From Opeltia flavorubescens (Eukaryota > Ascomycota > Lecanoromycetes > Teloschistales > Teloschistaceae): a stretch of DNA of 64,000 nt. Numbering within the stretch: position 1 is the first letter of the stretch; each line of letters opens with the position of its first letter. The stretch covers positions 2,219,471 to 2,283,470 of the forward strand of contig KE546966.1 of assembly GCA_000442125.1 (NCBI GenBank), read 5' to 3'. The notes beneath the pieces are model-generated. The model did no database searches, was not told the origin of the DNA, and was given only the letters and a program-made list of their open reading frames with translations. Shown piece by piece: positions 24,133-34,674 of this stretch. A program made the translations under genes and the position numbers.

Positions 24133-26151
24133 CTACGCCAACCTCACCCCCGCCTGCCGATTCTTCTTCGCCGTCGCCCCCATCGCATTATTCATCCCAG
24201 TAGCCTGACTAGCATCCAAACTACTCTGAGCCTCCCTCCTCTTATCATCCTCAATCCTCTTCAAATGCTTCTCCGTCTTCTGCTTCCCACTCCCCTTCCC
24301 ATGGAACTGATGACTCAAATGCTTAAACGCCTCCTTCTGGTTCATGTTCCTCCCGAACTCATCCACATATTTCAACTCAACGTTCGGCTTATACTCCCTG
24401 TTGAAGATCTCGGCCATTTGTCGGGACTCGGCCTGGTCGCGCTGCTTGTTTTCCCAGCGGGCGTATTCTTCCCTGTCGCGCGCGGACATGCGGTCGAGTT
24501 TTCCGGATGTGCGGTCGCGTTCGCGTTGTAGGCGGGCTTTTCGTTCGGCTTCGGCTTCGCGGGAGCGCTTTTCGGCGAGGAAGCGGTTGCGGTCGCGGTG
24601 GAGGGCGTTGATGTCGGTGGTTTGGTCGTTTTTGATCAGCCCGCGTTGGGAAAGGAGGGCGAGAGTGGCGCCGATGCCTTGGTTTACGTTGGCTTCTTCG
24701 TCGAGGCCGGTGCCGGTGAGCTCGGGGGTTGCAGGAGTTGAAGTCTCACGTTTGAATCTCGTGTTGTCATTGAGAGGATGATCAGGGTGGTCCATATCCA
24801 TGTTATCCTCGTCCTCTTCGGATAGGGATGATTCTTGTTTAGGCTTTGGAGGAGACTTTGCGGATTCTGATTTTCGAGGTTGTGGCTCCGGGGAGTGTCG
24901 TAGATTGGCGACGAATTCGGTTGTCTCATCAATGACGAGGCCGCCATCATCCGCCGGCTCATCTTCATCCATTTTGTTTTGATCCTCTTCTGCCTCCATT
25001 CGAAGCTGTTTGGCAAGATCTTCCGGTCTCGTCCGCTTTCGTTTCTTTAGTGCTTCTCTTCGTTGTACTGCAAGATTCGCCTGAAGATCCTCGTCGTCGA
25101 CAAATGAGGCGGTTTCTTTGGCCAGGCTGGATAGGACAGGACCATCCTCAATATGACCCGAGTCTATCTCCATGCTATCACCTTTTTCTGCGGAACTCTT
25201 TAGCGCTTCTGCTGGAAAAAGATCTTCTTCGTCTTGAGGTTTCTGTCGTGTTGACTTTGCTTTCTTCTTTTTGAGCTTCTTGATCTTGGCTTCCTGTTCC
25301 ACTTTGTAGTCCGAGGTTGAGATGTCCTTGACGATGTCCAGACTAATCGGCTGAGCCTTCAGCTTCTCTCCGACCGACTGACGCATGGCTTCGCGCTCTT
25401 CTGCAGTAGACCCTCGACCGTCCAGAGTGAAGCGTTTCCGCTTCTTGCCCTCAATAGTCTCGTCATAGTGCTTAAGTATATTGGCACCACCAGCCTCATC
25501 GGTTTCATGAGGATCATACACTGGCTTCTTCTTTTTCACACTAAGACGGTCCTGCAATACCTCTCGTTCCTTGAGCTCTTGATTTTCCAACTCATCCCCT
25601 TCTTCCTCGTTCTCGTCGATGCCGGCGTCCTTCAGTGTGAGGATCTGTTCCCCACCCGTCTCAAAGTCTGCCAATTCATGTGCAACTTTGACTCCAGCAA
25701 GATCCTCGGCAGTGTGTTCGGCTCCTTGCTCTCTTTCTTCCAGCTCTTTTTCTAGTTTACGAAGTCGCTCGCGTTCCAATTTTCGCTGCCGTTTCTTTTG
25801 CTGAAGAAGCCAAGATTTGGTATCGAGGTCCACTGCTTCATCCGCGTCCCCAAGGCCTTTGCCTTCTAGCTGTGTGAATTTACGAGCAGCGTCTCGAGCC
25901 TTCTTAATGGCTTCAGCCTTCGCTTCTCGCTTCGCTTTAGCATCTTGCTCATCCTGTAGCTTTTTCCAATTATCGTACCCTTGTACTTGCCTTGATTCTA
26001 GCGTGCTTGCTGGCTCATCCTCGGATGAGCTGTCGTCTTCCTTGCCATCCTTGAAAGCCGGACCACTGGCACCGCCTGGTACAGGAAGCGGTTTCAGGCC
26101 GATAGCAGCCCGAATCTTGTTAGCCTCCTCTATGGAGATGGCGTCGGCCAT
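24133..26151 (-). CDS. SNU66: U4/U6.U5 tri-snRNP protein Snu66 / SART-1 family
   Basis: Single exon of 672 residues. The frame stays open for 43 codons upstream (ATG at 26,280), but MADAISIEEANKIRAAIGL at 26,151 is the typical family start, so I use it. The protein belongs to the spliceosomal tri-snRNP. Seen: the N-terminal conserved box (IEEANKIRAAIGLKPLPV), long charged coiled-coil stretches, YDPHETDEAGGANILKHYDE, the GIGATLALLSQRGL box near residue 510, and the C-terminal YVDEFGRNMNQKEAFKHLSH block that ends the family. Length fits fungal members. Its 3' end is about 300 bp from the converging Mnn11-like gene. Confidence 0.9.
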   Translation of the reverse strand: MADAISIEEANKIRAAIGLKPLPVPGGASGPAFKDGKEDDSSSEDEPASTLESRQVQGYDNWKKLQDEQDAKAKREAKAEAIKKARDAARKFTQLEGKGLGDADEAVDLDTKSWLLQQKKRQRKLERERLRKLEKELEEREQGAEHTAEDLAGVKVAHELADFETGGEQILTLKDAGIDENEEEGDELENQELKEREVLQDRLSVKKKKPVYDPHETDEAGGANILKHYDETIEGKKRKRFTLDGRGSTAEEREAMRQSVGEKLKAQPISLDIVKDISTSDYKVEQEAKIKKLKKKKAKSTRQKPQDEEDLFPAEALKSSAEKGDSMEIDSGHIEDGPVLSSLAKETASFVDDEDLQANLAVQRREALKKRKRTRPEDLAKQLRMEAEEDQNKMDEDEPADDGGLVIDETTEFVANLRHSPEPQPRKSESAKSPPKPKQESSLSEEDEDNMDMDHPDHPLNDNTRFKRETSTPATPELTGTGLDEEANVNQGIGATLALLSQRGLIKNDQTTDINALHRDRNRFLAEKRSREAEAERKARLQRERDRTSGKLDRMSARDREEYARWENKQRDQAESRQMAEIFNREYKPNVELKYVDEFGRNMNQKEAFKHLSHQFHGKGSGKQKTEKHLKRIEDDKRREAQSSLDASQATGMNNAMGATAKKNRQAGVRLA

Positions 26152-27008
26152 GGTCTGGAAGGTGAAGAAATAATCAAGCGATCGTCCTGAATTCAAGCAG
26201 AAAAGTGGGGAGTTCGAAGGTCGGAAGATTGAGCAGGTCACGCAGATTTCGTAACAGCCGCGCCAAGCTGCAGCGATCATCTAACCTAAAGCAGCCAAGC
26301 GTCAAATCGCGCGGCACATCAAATGATTTTCTCTCGAAATTTCTTTTGTCTTCATTCTTCCTATCATAAGGAGATTTGTGGGAAGCCACCCATTGCCCTT
26401 CCGAGGTGTCAAATGGTTGATGACTTCCCAGCTCAACCGTTCTCATGGAGCCAGATTCTATCTACAGTAAAATGATGTCAATTTCCGGTTGACAGATCTC
26501 AGATCGATCGATGCCTCAGAAGCCTTGAGCTCCCGCAAGGTGAGTTCGGTGGAGAGGTGTTCGAAGGCGTCATATTCCAAGTCAATGGCCAGGTCGTCGA
26601 CCAATGAGGCGAATTGAAAAACCATGACTTGCCCACATTCTCACCATCTTCTCTGCCCTATAAGCAGACGAGGCATTTCCTCCGGTATCACTATGGAGAA
26701 GAGTTTCATATGCTTATCGTACATGCGCTTTTTTACAACACTGTCACGTTCACTATCCCATGTGAACCATCCCACTTACTATCTGTCGCTTCCCCACATT
26801 CGCATGTCGGTTCTATCTCACGGGAGCCTTTTCGCGGGATGGATTCATGTTGCGAGCTCGCGTGAAATCTAAACTACCCGGACGTGGGTAGTGGATGGGG
26901 AAGTTGTACATAAACATGCCTTTTTTCCATCAACGGCCATGCTGGAAGTATATTATGCTATTCTCTAGATCACTCTCCATTTTTATGCTTCAACTTTCCA
27001 AAGCGGAT
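26152..27008. other. Intergenic, divergent promoters
   Basis: About 860 bp between the SNU66 start (minus) and a small secreted-protein gene (plus). Short frames on both strands show no domain. The region should hold both promoters; I recognise no specific site. Confidence 0.5.
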
Positions 27009-27703
27009 ATGGGTGCTTTTTTCTTTCGAACTTTTCTCCTCTCCTTCGCTCTTGCATCAATCGCGATTGCAACTCCTGTTTCTACGCCACCCCATGCAGA
27101 CCCTTCGATATACAGTATCTCGGAAGCAGGTTCACTGTAGGTTTATCCGAAACCTTGGCTCAGAATTTGGATCCTCATTGCAGTAGCATCCCAATTGTCC
27201 CCTCTATGAACGCGTCCTTGTTGACTACTTGGCTTGATACTGTCCATGGACGCATTAAACCCGGACAAACAACCATAGTCTACCTCGTCCCCGACACAAC
27301 GATTCGGCTGATCCTCGAGGTATGGAAGGAGTCGATTTCCGACAGGCCAATGTCCAACTTGCTCCTCCGTACAATGAACTATGCTGCCACCCACATATCC
27401 GAAAAGGGTGACGGCCCCCTCGAGGGCAAAGAAGACCCTTTCTGGTTGGACTCGAGACTTGGCATCATCTTTGGATTGTGGTCGACAGACACCAGACATC
27501 TCACCTACAAGAATCTAGCAAGTGTAGCAAGGGGGGTCTGGTTGGCTATGTACATCCCACAAAAATACAAGGCGGTCACTATCTCGGTGTTCGACCTGAC
27601 GTATGCTCTGGGGAACCGAAGAATAGGTTATGGAGTCATCAGGCCCGGTAGCTTGCGACCGCCAGGTCCCAGCAGCTCGTTGGAACTCCCCGAAACGTCG
27701 TGA
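27009..27703 (+). CDS. Small secreted protein, uncharacterised
   Basis: Two exons, 27,009-27,136 and 27,184-27,703, with a 47-nt intron (GTAGGT...TTGCAG); 215 residues. Without the intron the frame would hit a TAG at 27,138; with it, EAGSL continues into SIPIVPSM in frame. I chose the ATG at 27,009 because it gives a clean signal peptide (MGAFFFRTFLLSFALASIAIA, about 20 residues). In-frame ATGs further upstream add a non-signal extension. The mature part has VPDTTIRLILEV, ISEKGDGPL and LTYKNLASVARGVWLAM, which match by pattern the secreted protein at 51,194-51,944 (VPDANIMLGIRV, ITQYGGDTPL, LTLGVVLHSLRGILAF). No cysteines are conserved and no function is known. It lies isolated among housekeeping genes. 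Confidence 0.65.
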
Positions 27704-28044
27704 TCGTTATGATTACCATTTCGTATATTCGATGGCATCATTAGGGACATGAATGTTAGCAGATCATACATATCATAGCATTCCAATATGTGATTCCCTG
27801 AGTTTGCTGAGTCTGACGATCATACCTTGTAATTGTGGGTAGATGATTTTCTACATGAAATGAGGAATAAGTCTCACCAATGCAATTCCCTTCCTTCCGC
27901 AAAACTCTTCGACCAAAAAATTTTAATTTCGAAATATCATTTGCTTTAAACACACACAGACACACACACTAATTTACAAACCTCCAACTCAGATCTCTCT
28001 TCCTCTACTACTCATATTTCATCACCCGCTTTTCCCCAGAAATA
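27704..28044. other. Intergenic, convergent 3' ends
   Basis: About 340 bp between two converging genes. It contains a short imperfect CA repeat at 27,950-27,969 and T/C-rich sequence; I see no gene. Confidence 0.5.
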
Positions 28045-31000
28045 TCACTCTTCACTCTCCCCTCCCTCCTCCTCCCCCTCTCCCTCATCATCATCGCTCC
28101 CACTCCCTCCCTCGCCAGAATTAGCACTATGATAATCCTCATCGCCCTCTCCCTCCCCCTCCTCTTCAGGAACCAAAATCCCCAACCCTGTCATCTTCTT
28201 CCCCACCGTCTCTCCCTCCCCTTCCTCTGCACTACTCTCCCGACCATCATCATCAACCATCCCATCCAACCCTCCCACCTTATCCACCACCAACCCACTC
28301 GACCTCGTGGTCCTGGCATTTGGCTTCGCGCTCCCAGGTCTCGGGGTGCCCTCTTTCGGAGTCCCCTTCCCACTCGCACTACCAGCTGCATTTATGGCGG
28401 GGATTTTCTTCCCACTTCGACTAGGCATAGATCTCGGAGCGGCAGTCGGCGTGCCATTAACAGCCGTAGGCCGCCTCGGTCCTCCTCTCCATCCCGTGCG
28501 ACGGGGGCGGGCAGCTGTGCCGGGGATAGGCGGGAAAATTTCGTAGCGGGTTGGAGGGATGGTATTCGTGAGAGGTGAGGGGGTGGAGATACCATTTACG
28601 GCTGGTGCTTGTGCGGTGGGATCAGGAGAGGGGAAAGCGGGAGGTGGGCGAGGCGGCCCTGGTGTTAGGTTTTGAAGGGCGGGGTCGATGTTAGGGATGA
28701 GGTCTTGCTGAGGGGGGATATCGCCGTTGACTATGCTTGGTGCTGTGTTGCCATTGGTGAGGGGTTCTTGAATCTGGTTTGCTGCGGTCTGTTGTTGGAC
28801 GCCTTCTTCAGGCGACGCCTGCGGGTCCGTCTCGTCGCCTTCCCTGGGAGCAATAGTAGGTAGAGGTGGTGCTCGGTCATAATGTGCGAGGTTGCTTCTC
28901 CCCATGATATACGGTGTCCAGACCAGGGCATTAGGATTGAGGGTGACATATCGCTTCGCCTCCCAGGTTTCGATGCAGTGTTTGAAGTACGCGAAATTGA
29001 GTCTTAGCGCATATGTTTTTGTCACCGGGTCTCGGACGAGAGCACGGAGGGCCTCAAGAGCTGCAACAATATCATCTGCTGTCATCCCAGTGCGCTCGGA
29101 GAGGTCGACGATACTCAGAGGCTCCTTCTGTTTGATGAGTTCGTAGGATAGAACGAGCCTCCAGTAATTGCGGTATGACACGAGGCCCATGTCCGACAAA
29201 GGCTTCTCAGGAGAGCCTGTTTTGCCTTCAACGCGAGTCAGGAGGTAGGAGAAGCTGATGAGGAGATTGCCGTAGCCTTTTCGCTGGTGGGTTGGTAAGG
29301 TCAAGATACAAGAAACATTGTTCTGGCTGCTGGGTCGCTTTTCTTTCGAGAAGTATCCCACAAAATGGCAGCCGAGCTCGTCGTACTCGGTCATCACGTA
29401 GAAGAGGAAGGGTTCAACATCGTAGTACAACGTCTTCGACCCTAGGAACAGCTTGGCTAAGAGGCACAGGTTCTGGCAATACACCGGATTCTTCCGTCCG
29501 TCGACTTCGAAGATGGAAATAGATTTGTCACGATAGATTTCATCACCGGGTGGATGCTTTGCAGGACACTTGAGCTTGTGGCGCCAGGCGACGTAATCGG
29601 AATTCATGTACTTGAGACAAAATTCGCAAATGTATAGTACTCTGTTCCTGCTGTACTCCTCCGGGTAAGGTGCTGCATACCAAGTCTCAATCTCGTAGCC
29701 GCCGAAATTGACGCATTTGATCTTGCTAGGGGGGCCAGAGACCTTCTGGCTTCGACGGCTGTTTTCGGGTTCCCCCTCAGACGCCGTTTTCTGCTTCCAC
29801 TCATCCTCGGCTTTCTGACGGGCATCATTGAAGCGTGAGCGATCAGCAGCGAGCGGTAAGGTCTTTTCAGTGTTGGCCTCTGTCTCGGAAAGGATGCCAC
29901 CATACGGTTTCGACTTAAGTTCATCATTCTCACTTTGGTGAAAAGAGTAGAAAGGAGTCGAATACTGGGTAAAGGATGGCATGGGTCTGGCACTTTCTGG
30001 TTCCGCCTCGGCCATAGCTCGGGCAGATGGGCGTGGAGGACGTTTCCGCTTCTTGGGTGGCTGCGAATTGACGATAGCTTTGAGTTTTCGAGGATCTAGT
30101 TGCAATTTGAGGACGAGGGTCTGAGCAGACTGCTTGATCACTGCTGCATGTCGCGCATCGATCGTAGGCCGTCTTGCTCTCGAAGGTCTGGATTTCCTAG
30201 TCGACGAGCTAGCAGCGTCGTCATGCCCTTCGACTACAGCAAAGTCTTCTTCAGCGATGGCGGGTACAGACCTTCTGTCAGATAGGACAGGTGATCGAGA
30301 TGGACCCGAACGAGACCTGATGGTATCTTGAGTCCTCTGGCGTTTGCGTGAGTCAGTAGCAGATCGGTCGAGTTCTGAAGACGATGTCTTCCGCTTTCGC
30401 AACGAGCGTGAGCCGTCGAGGGGATCATCTTCAAGTATGAGGGTGTTGAAGACAGAATGAGAACCAGCTCTGGAGGTGCCTCTTTGGACGGGCAAAAGAT
30501 CCCTAGTGAGCTTCGAGGTGGATGACCTCCTCTGCAGTAATTGAAGCTCATTCTCTGCATGGTCAGGCTCCAGAGCGTTTTCCACACAAGTGGGACATCG
30601 CCAATTAGCCGTTTCTGAGAAGCAATTAGTATTCGGAGAAATGTTTGGTACAGATTCGGGTTATCTTTGGGCCAGAGACATACCGTCGTCGGAGCTAAGA
30701 GAATTGGCGTCTCGGGCACATTGCCGATGCGCTGCATATCCGTTAGTTTAGTCGGTGTCACCTTTTCATTTTCATATAACCGGGAGATCTCCAAAGCTTA
30801 TTTTTCCTCTTCGGAACGGAACATTCTAACACGCAAGACTTACAATTATCTCCACACACTGCACATGCCATGTATTCTTCATATTCCTCGCTGGGGTCAT
30901 GTTCTTCATCTTGCCCACAAAATCTAATATTCACATCAGCCAGGAGCAAGAATTGAAGTTTTTGTGTCGCAACTTACACGCAATTGTTTCGATTTGCAAC

Positions 31001-31435
31001 CTCCACAGAACCTTCTTCCCCTTGATCGCTGCCACCCTCCCATTCAGGCGCAGCAGCTGATTCTTCTTCGCTCGAGCTCTTGTCTGATTCATCATCTTCT
31101 GCTTCAACGCTAGCCTCGTCTTCCGAAGCGTCGTCCAGCGCAGCATCCTTATTGCTTTTCCTAGCTCTTCGACCTCTTGGCTTTGGCACCTTTTCGCTCA
31201 CATCGCTTGTGGCATCGGACCCACCATCATCTTCATCCTCCTCTTCGCTGTCGATTTGTACATCCTCATCCGACCTGTCTGCTTGAGTGACAGCCTCGCT
31301 TGGTTGGCCTTCAGCTTCCATCTCGTAATCGCCTTCGGCATCTTCTTCTCCTTCCGCGTCTATATCGCTGCCAAGCAGATTGTAGTCCGGTGCTGGTGCC
31401 ACCCGACCCGACAGTGACTGGGCCACAGCCGCCAT
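28045..31435 (-). CDS. SAS3: MYST histone acetyltransferase Sas3 (NuA3 catalytic subunit) with PHD-type finger
   Basis: Four exons, 31,435-30,978, 30,923-30,844, 30,731-30,684 and 30,614-28,045 (introns of 54, 112 and 69 nt); 1,051 residues. It acetylates histone H3 in NuA3-type complexes in the nucleus. The N-terminus is acidic. A PHD-like zinc finger is spread over all four exons: NNCVFCGQDEEHDPSEE, ACAVCGDNSHRQCARD, then NWRCPTCVEN. The MYST domain spans about residues 495-770, with the C2HC finger (CEFCLKYMNSDYVAWRHKLKC is its core region), the substrate loop NNVSCILTLP and the acetyl-CoA loop QRKGYGNLLI. The tail is Pro/Thr-rich, then strongly acidic. The start is the ATG at 31,435. The finger plus MYST order separates it from Esa1, which has a chromodomain. 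Confidence 0.9.
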
Positions 31436-32255
31436 GCTCAATACCACGGTTGTCGCCAGCTTTCTGAATTTGACATGAGTGTTGTAGTATGCAGGTGATG
31501 ATGGATTAATTGTAGAGTGTGCTGAAGAGTTGTAGGCTTGCGGGCAATCCTGAGGGTCCTCAAGGTAACTCTTTCTTGGCCTGTAGCTTCTTCAAAACCC
31601 GCTCTTGCATCATAGAATATTGCCAGCTGTCTTCAGAGGTTGTGATCCTTCGCGATCGAGAGCTTAGATTCAGCGTGAGCGAAGTCAGCGAGGATGCCCC
31701 ACTGCGGTATTGTGGTGAACGTATTTGCGCAGGGACCTCTTCTACCCCTATGATAAGAGAGCGCAGTAGTTGCTAGGGGTATAGATATCTTTGCGACGCG
31801 TCAAACCGATGGCGAAACCTTACCAGTACATCAAATGAGCGTAAAAACACTGTTGTTAAATTCTGCCCCTGGTGTTGAGGTCCGCTCGTAGGGCTGATTT
31901 AGCGTCCCACCTCCGCCCGCGATCGCTTTTCGATACCGCTGGATATTCCTCCTTGAGTAAGGTACCTTTACTGTAATATTTTCAACAAATACCAAATACC
32001 TGGTGAGCGCATTGATACTGAAGCAGCTACGACTGCGCTTCCTCGCTCGCTAGATAGCTCCATGAGTGAGCCGTGCAGCATGTCTTCGATGGTCGAATTT
32101 GCGACCGAGGGCTACCAGCCCGCCAGACTCTCCTCAAACTTTCAATACTCGAGACGCTGCTGCAGACTTGGTCTCTTGATTGTGCCCCCGCAAGCTTTTT
32201 CGTGTACATGAAATCACTCACTGATCCCTCATTCTAGCCTCAACCCATGTGTCTC
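31436..32255. other. Intergenic
   Basis: About 820 bp upstream of SAS3 and downstream of the AKAP7-like gene (both minus strand). It should contain the SAS3 promoter. Short frames only; I see no RNA gene. Confidence 0.5.
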
Positions 32256-33305
32256 TCAAGGCATCGCGACAAAAGCAATCTCTGTATACTCCTCACCAAC
32301 CACCCGACCCTCCTCATCTATGGTCTTCTTCGCACCCATCTCACAGATAGCTAACTTCTCGATCCTGACATCGCGAGCCCATTTGAAATCGGCATAACGA
32401 GCCAGTAGCTCTCTCGCGTCAAATTGATTGACATCCCTTTTCTTCCTGTTTCTCTTCTTTCCTATTTGATCCGGAGGATTGGCCTGGGTTTCTAAAGCTT
32501 CATGTTCTTTCGGCTCATGATCTGGATTTTCTTCTTCGTGACGCTCCTCATTTGAAGCCTTCTCGTCTTGACTGATGGTCTCCGCCGACACAGGCTCTGC
32601 CCCCTTAATGGCTTTCATGTAATTGACTTTCGACCCCCTAGGATAGACTTTACCCGCGTATATTGTATTCAAGACCGTAGCATGCAACTTCAACGGCCTC
32701 TTGTCCTCGATCATCAGTCCTTTCTGTACGAAATACTCCTTGACGGCTTTGCAAAACGGATACAGTCGGTCAGTCGAATCTGTAGGAGGGGTATAAAGCA
32801 GCGAAGTGGACTTTGGCGAATGCATAGTTTCCAGTCCAGTGAACGAGAGTATCACAGGTCGAGATGATAGCGTCTGGCTTGTGTCGTCGTCTGAGCCCTT
32901 CCTCGAGTCATCCAGAGCAGGCTTTTGCTTCTCGACTTCCGATCCAATAGCTTCCGGCTTGTTGTTGACCTTGATGAGTTTCTCCTCCACCGTCCTTAAT
33001 ATCCCTGCTACGTCCAAACTCCTGAGTAAAGTCGTGGCCCCGTCTATTTTCTCCGGCGTTGTTAGACTCATGACTCCGAGGGTGAGGTGTAAGGTCCCTA
33101 AAGGTCGAATAGCCCTTGATGGGATTTGACTAGCCGCTGAAGTCGATAACACGGTAGCAGGAGGGGCACGTGGGGTAAAGTTCAGTATCTGCAAGGACTG
33201 AATATCTGCCGTAAACTTATGCAGCGACTCCTGCCATTGCGCTGAGGTATCGTTCGTAAGAGGAAGACAAAGGAAATGCGTCAAACGTGGCTTTTTAGGA
33301 GGCAT
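32256..33305 (-). CDS. AKAP7/ASCC1-like 2H phosphoesterase-family protein
   Basis: Single exon of 349 residues. Family features are the N-terminal LTHFLCLPL strand and two H-x-T/H-x-L type motifs, HLTLGV at residue 73 and HATVLN at residue 208, about 135 residues apart. These are the signature histidines of the LigT/2H phosphoesterase fold as found in AKAP7-NLS and ASCC1 proteins. Residues 245-305 form an acidic then basic insert (ending in GKKRNRKKR) that may be a nuclear signal. The C-terminal strand WARDVRIEKLAICEMGAK closes the domain. A role in RNA processing or cyclic-phosphate hydrolysis is inferred from the fold only. Confidence 0.8.
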   Translation of the reverse strand: MPPKKPRLTHFLCLPLTNDTSAQWQESLHKFTADIQSLQILNFTPRAPPATVLSTSAASQIPSRAIRPLGTLHLTLGVMSLTTPEKIDGATTLLRSLDVAGILRTVEEKLIKVNNKPEAIGSEVEKQKPALDDSRKGSDDDTSQTLSSRPVILSFTGLETMHSPKSTSLLYTPPTDSTDRLYPFCKAVKEYFVQKGLMIEDKRPLKLHATVLNTIYAGKVYPRGSKVNYMKAIKGAEPVSAETISQDEKASNEERHEEENPDHEPKEHEALETQANPPDQIGKKRNRKKRDVNQFDARELLARYADFKWARDVRIEKLAICEMGAKKTIDEEGRVVGEEYTEIAFVAMP

Positions 33306-34021
33306 TAGAGCACTTAGGAGAGATTCAAAGCTATAGTTGCTTGCTTCAAATTCAGGAGGAATTTGGTGGCGAAGTCGCTAGAGAAAGAGCGAGACAAATC
33401 AATTATGGGTAAATCCCGTGCAGTATGAAACGGTAGCAACAAGTTTATACCATACACTAGGATTCTCGCAGAGTTTTATAAATATGGTCTTGATTGTGAT
33501 ATAGCGATGTGAAAAGAACCAGTTAGTATGGTGTCAACTGGAATTTTGAACGTTTGTTAGGAAGGCACCACAGCTCATACAGTAGCCTACGATTTCATGA
33601 AACACTTGAACATGACCTAAAGTGTAACACTAGTACTTATGTTTTGCGTTCAATATGCTTGTTCCAAGACTGCGGGAGCTTGCAGAGGGCTAGAGGATTC
33701 ACACAGATGTCAAATGCACAAGCGATATCTAGATTGGGATCCTTGCATGGACTACCGGTATAACCCTTGCGCTTGCACCGCCATGAGCCTTCATTGGGTT
33801 GCCAGTGGCCATCCCACTTACTCTCTAGCAAATGTATGTTTCTTGTCCTGCTGGGGGCCAAAATAAAAGGAACGTTATGCGTATAGACCACCCTGGTGAC
33901 GCCCCGGCTAAACCAACCCCTCCGAAATCCAAACACTGTGTCTACCAGAAAATTATCATGCCCGTGATCCAGGATAAATCAGGCTTTTGTGAGCTGACCG
34001 TCGAAGGTAATGCTGTCGAAA
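33306..34021. other. Intergenic with one Cys-containing open frame
   Basis: About 715 bp between the AKAP7-like and YPD1 genes. The minus strand holds a 99-codon frame at 33,637-33,936 with five cysteines and many Trp/Lys, but no signal peptide, no ATG at its beginning and no recognisable family, so I do not call it a gene. Confidence 0.4.
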
Positions 34022-34674
34022 TTACTCATGGTAGAAGCGCTTGAGAATCGATTCGGCCTCTTTGTAGTCATGTTTGAGAGGTGCCATTGTTTTTCGAATA
34101 CGCTCGAGGCAAAGGTTGTTGTCCATGATATCCTTGGTTCCCGTCTCGTCCTTGTTGGCTCCGTAATGCTGTATCTTCTCACAAGAATCCTTGACCTTGG
34201 TCAGACCTAGTGTCGCCGACGAGCCTTTGAGGAAATGCCCGAGAGAGCTCAGCGATGCCAGATCTCTAATCTCCCTAAGCAAGCAGACAGAGATCAGCAC
34301 CTTGCCATTCCACTTGCGCCAATACTCTTGAACACAGGGTACGATCCATTAGATCATAGCGAGGTCAACGAGACTTACAGACTGGCATCCATTTTCTTGA
34401 ATGTCTGCTCGGCTTGTTCAAAAAATCCGAAAACGATACTCTTTGAGAAATCGCGTTCGTCCTCGTCGTCATCCATCTCAAGAATTTGCTCGAATGTCAT
34501 CTGGTCGATGTTGTCGCCAAAATCAGGCATGCCAACAGAGCCAGCATCAGACTGTGTATAACGAGGAGCGTTAGTCCTTTATTCCCACGGGCACTTATTT
34601 GGAGAGCGCTCAGTGCAGTGATGCGTCCCAGGCACACATACCGGATCCTCTTGGGAATCGTGTCGAGCCGCCAT
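34022..34674 (-). CDS. YPD1: Histidine phosphotransfer protein Ypd1
   Basis: Three exons, 34,674-34,642 (11 codons), 34,551-34,379 and 34,274-34,022, with introns of 90 and 104 nt; 152 residues. It shuttles phosphate from hybrid histidine kinases to the response regulators Ssk1 and Skn7 in the stress phosphorelay. The HPt domain shows FEQILEMDDDEDERDFSKSI, FFEQAEQTFKKMDASL, then LGHFLKGSSATLGL with the phospho-accepting His at residue 82, and CEKIQHYG. All helices of the four-helix bundle are present and the length fits fungal Ypd1. The first exon is only 33 nt; MAARHDSQEDP joins SDAGSVGMPDFG in frame. Confidence 0.93.

Noticed and set aside
26152-26280. 43-codon N-terminal extension of SNU66
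   Set aside because: The conserved family start MADAISIEEANKIR is at 26,151; the extension has no conserved feature and is more likely leader sequence.
27129-27163. Apparent frameshift or stop (TAG at 27,138) in the small secreted protein gene
   Set aside because: A 47-nt intron from 27,137 to 27,183 (GTAGGT...TTGCAG) removes the stop and restores one frame, so the gene looks intact.
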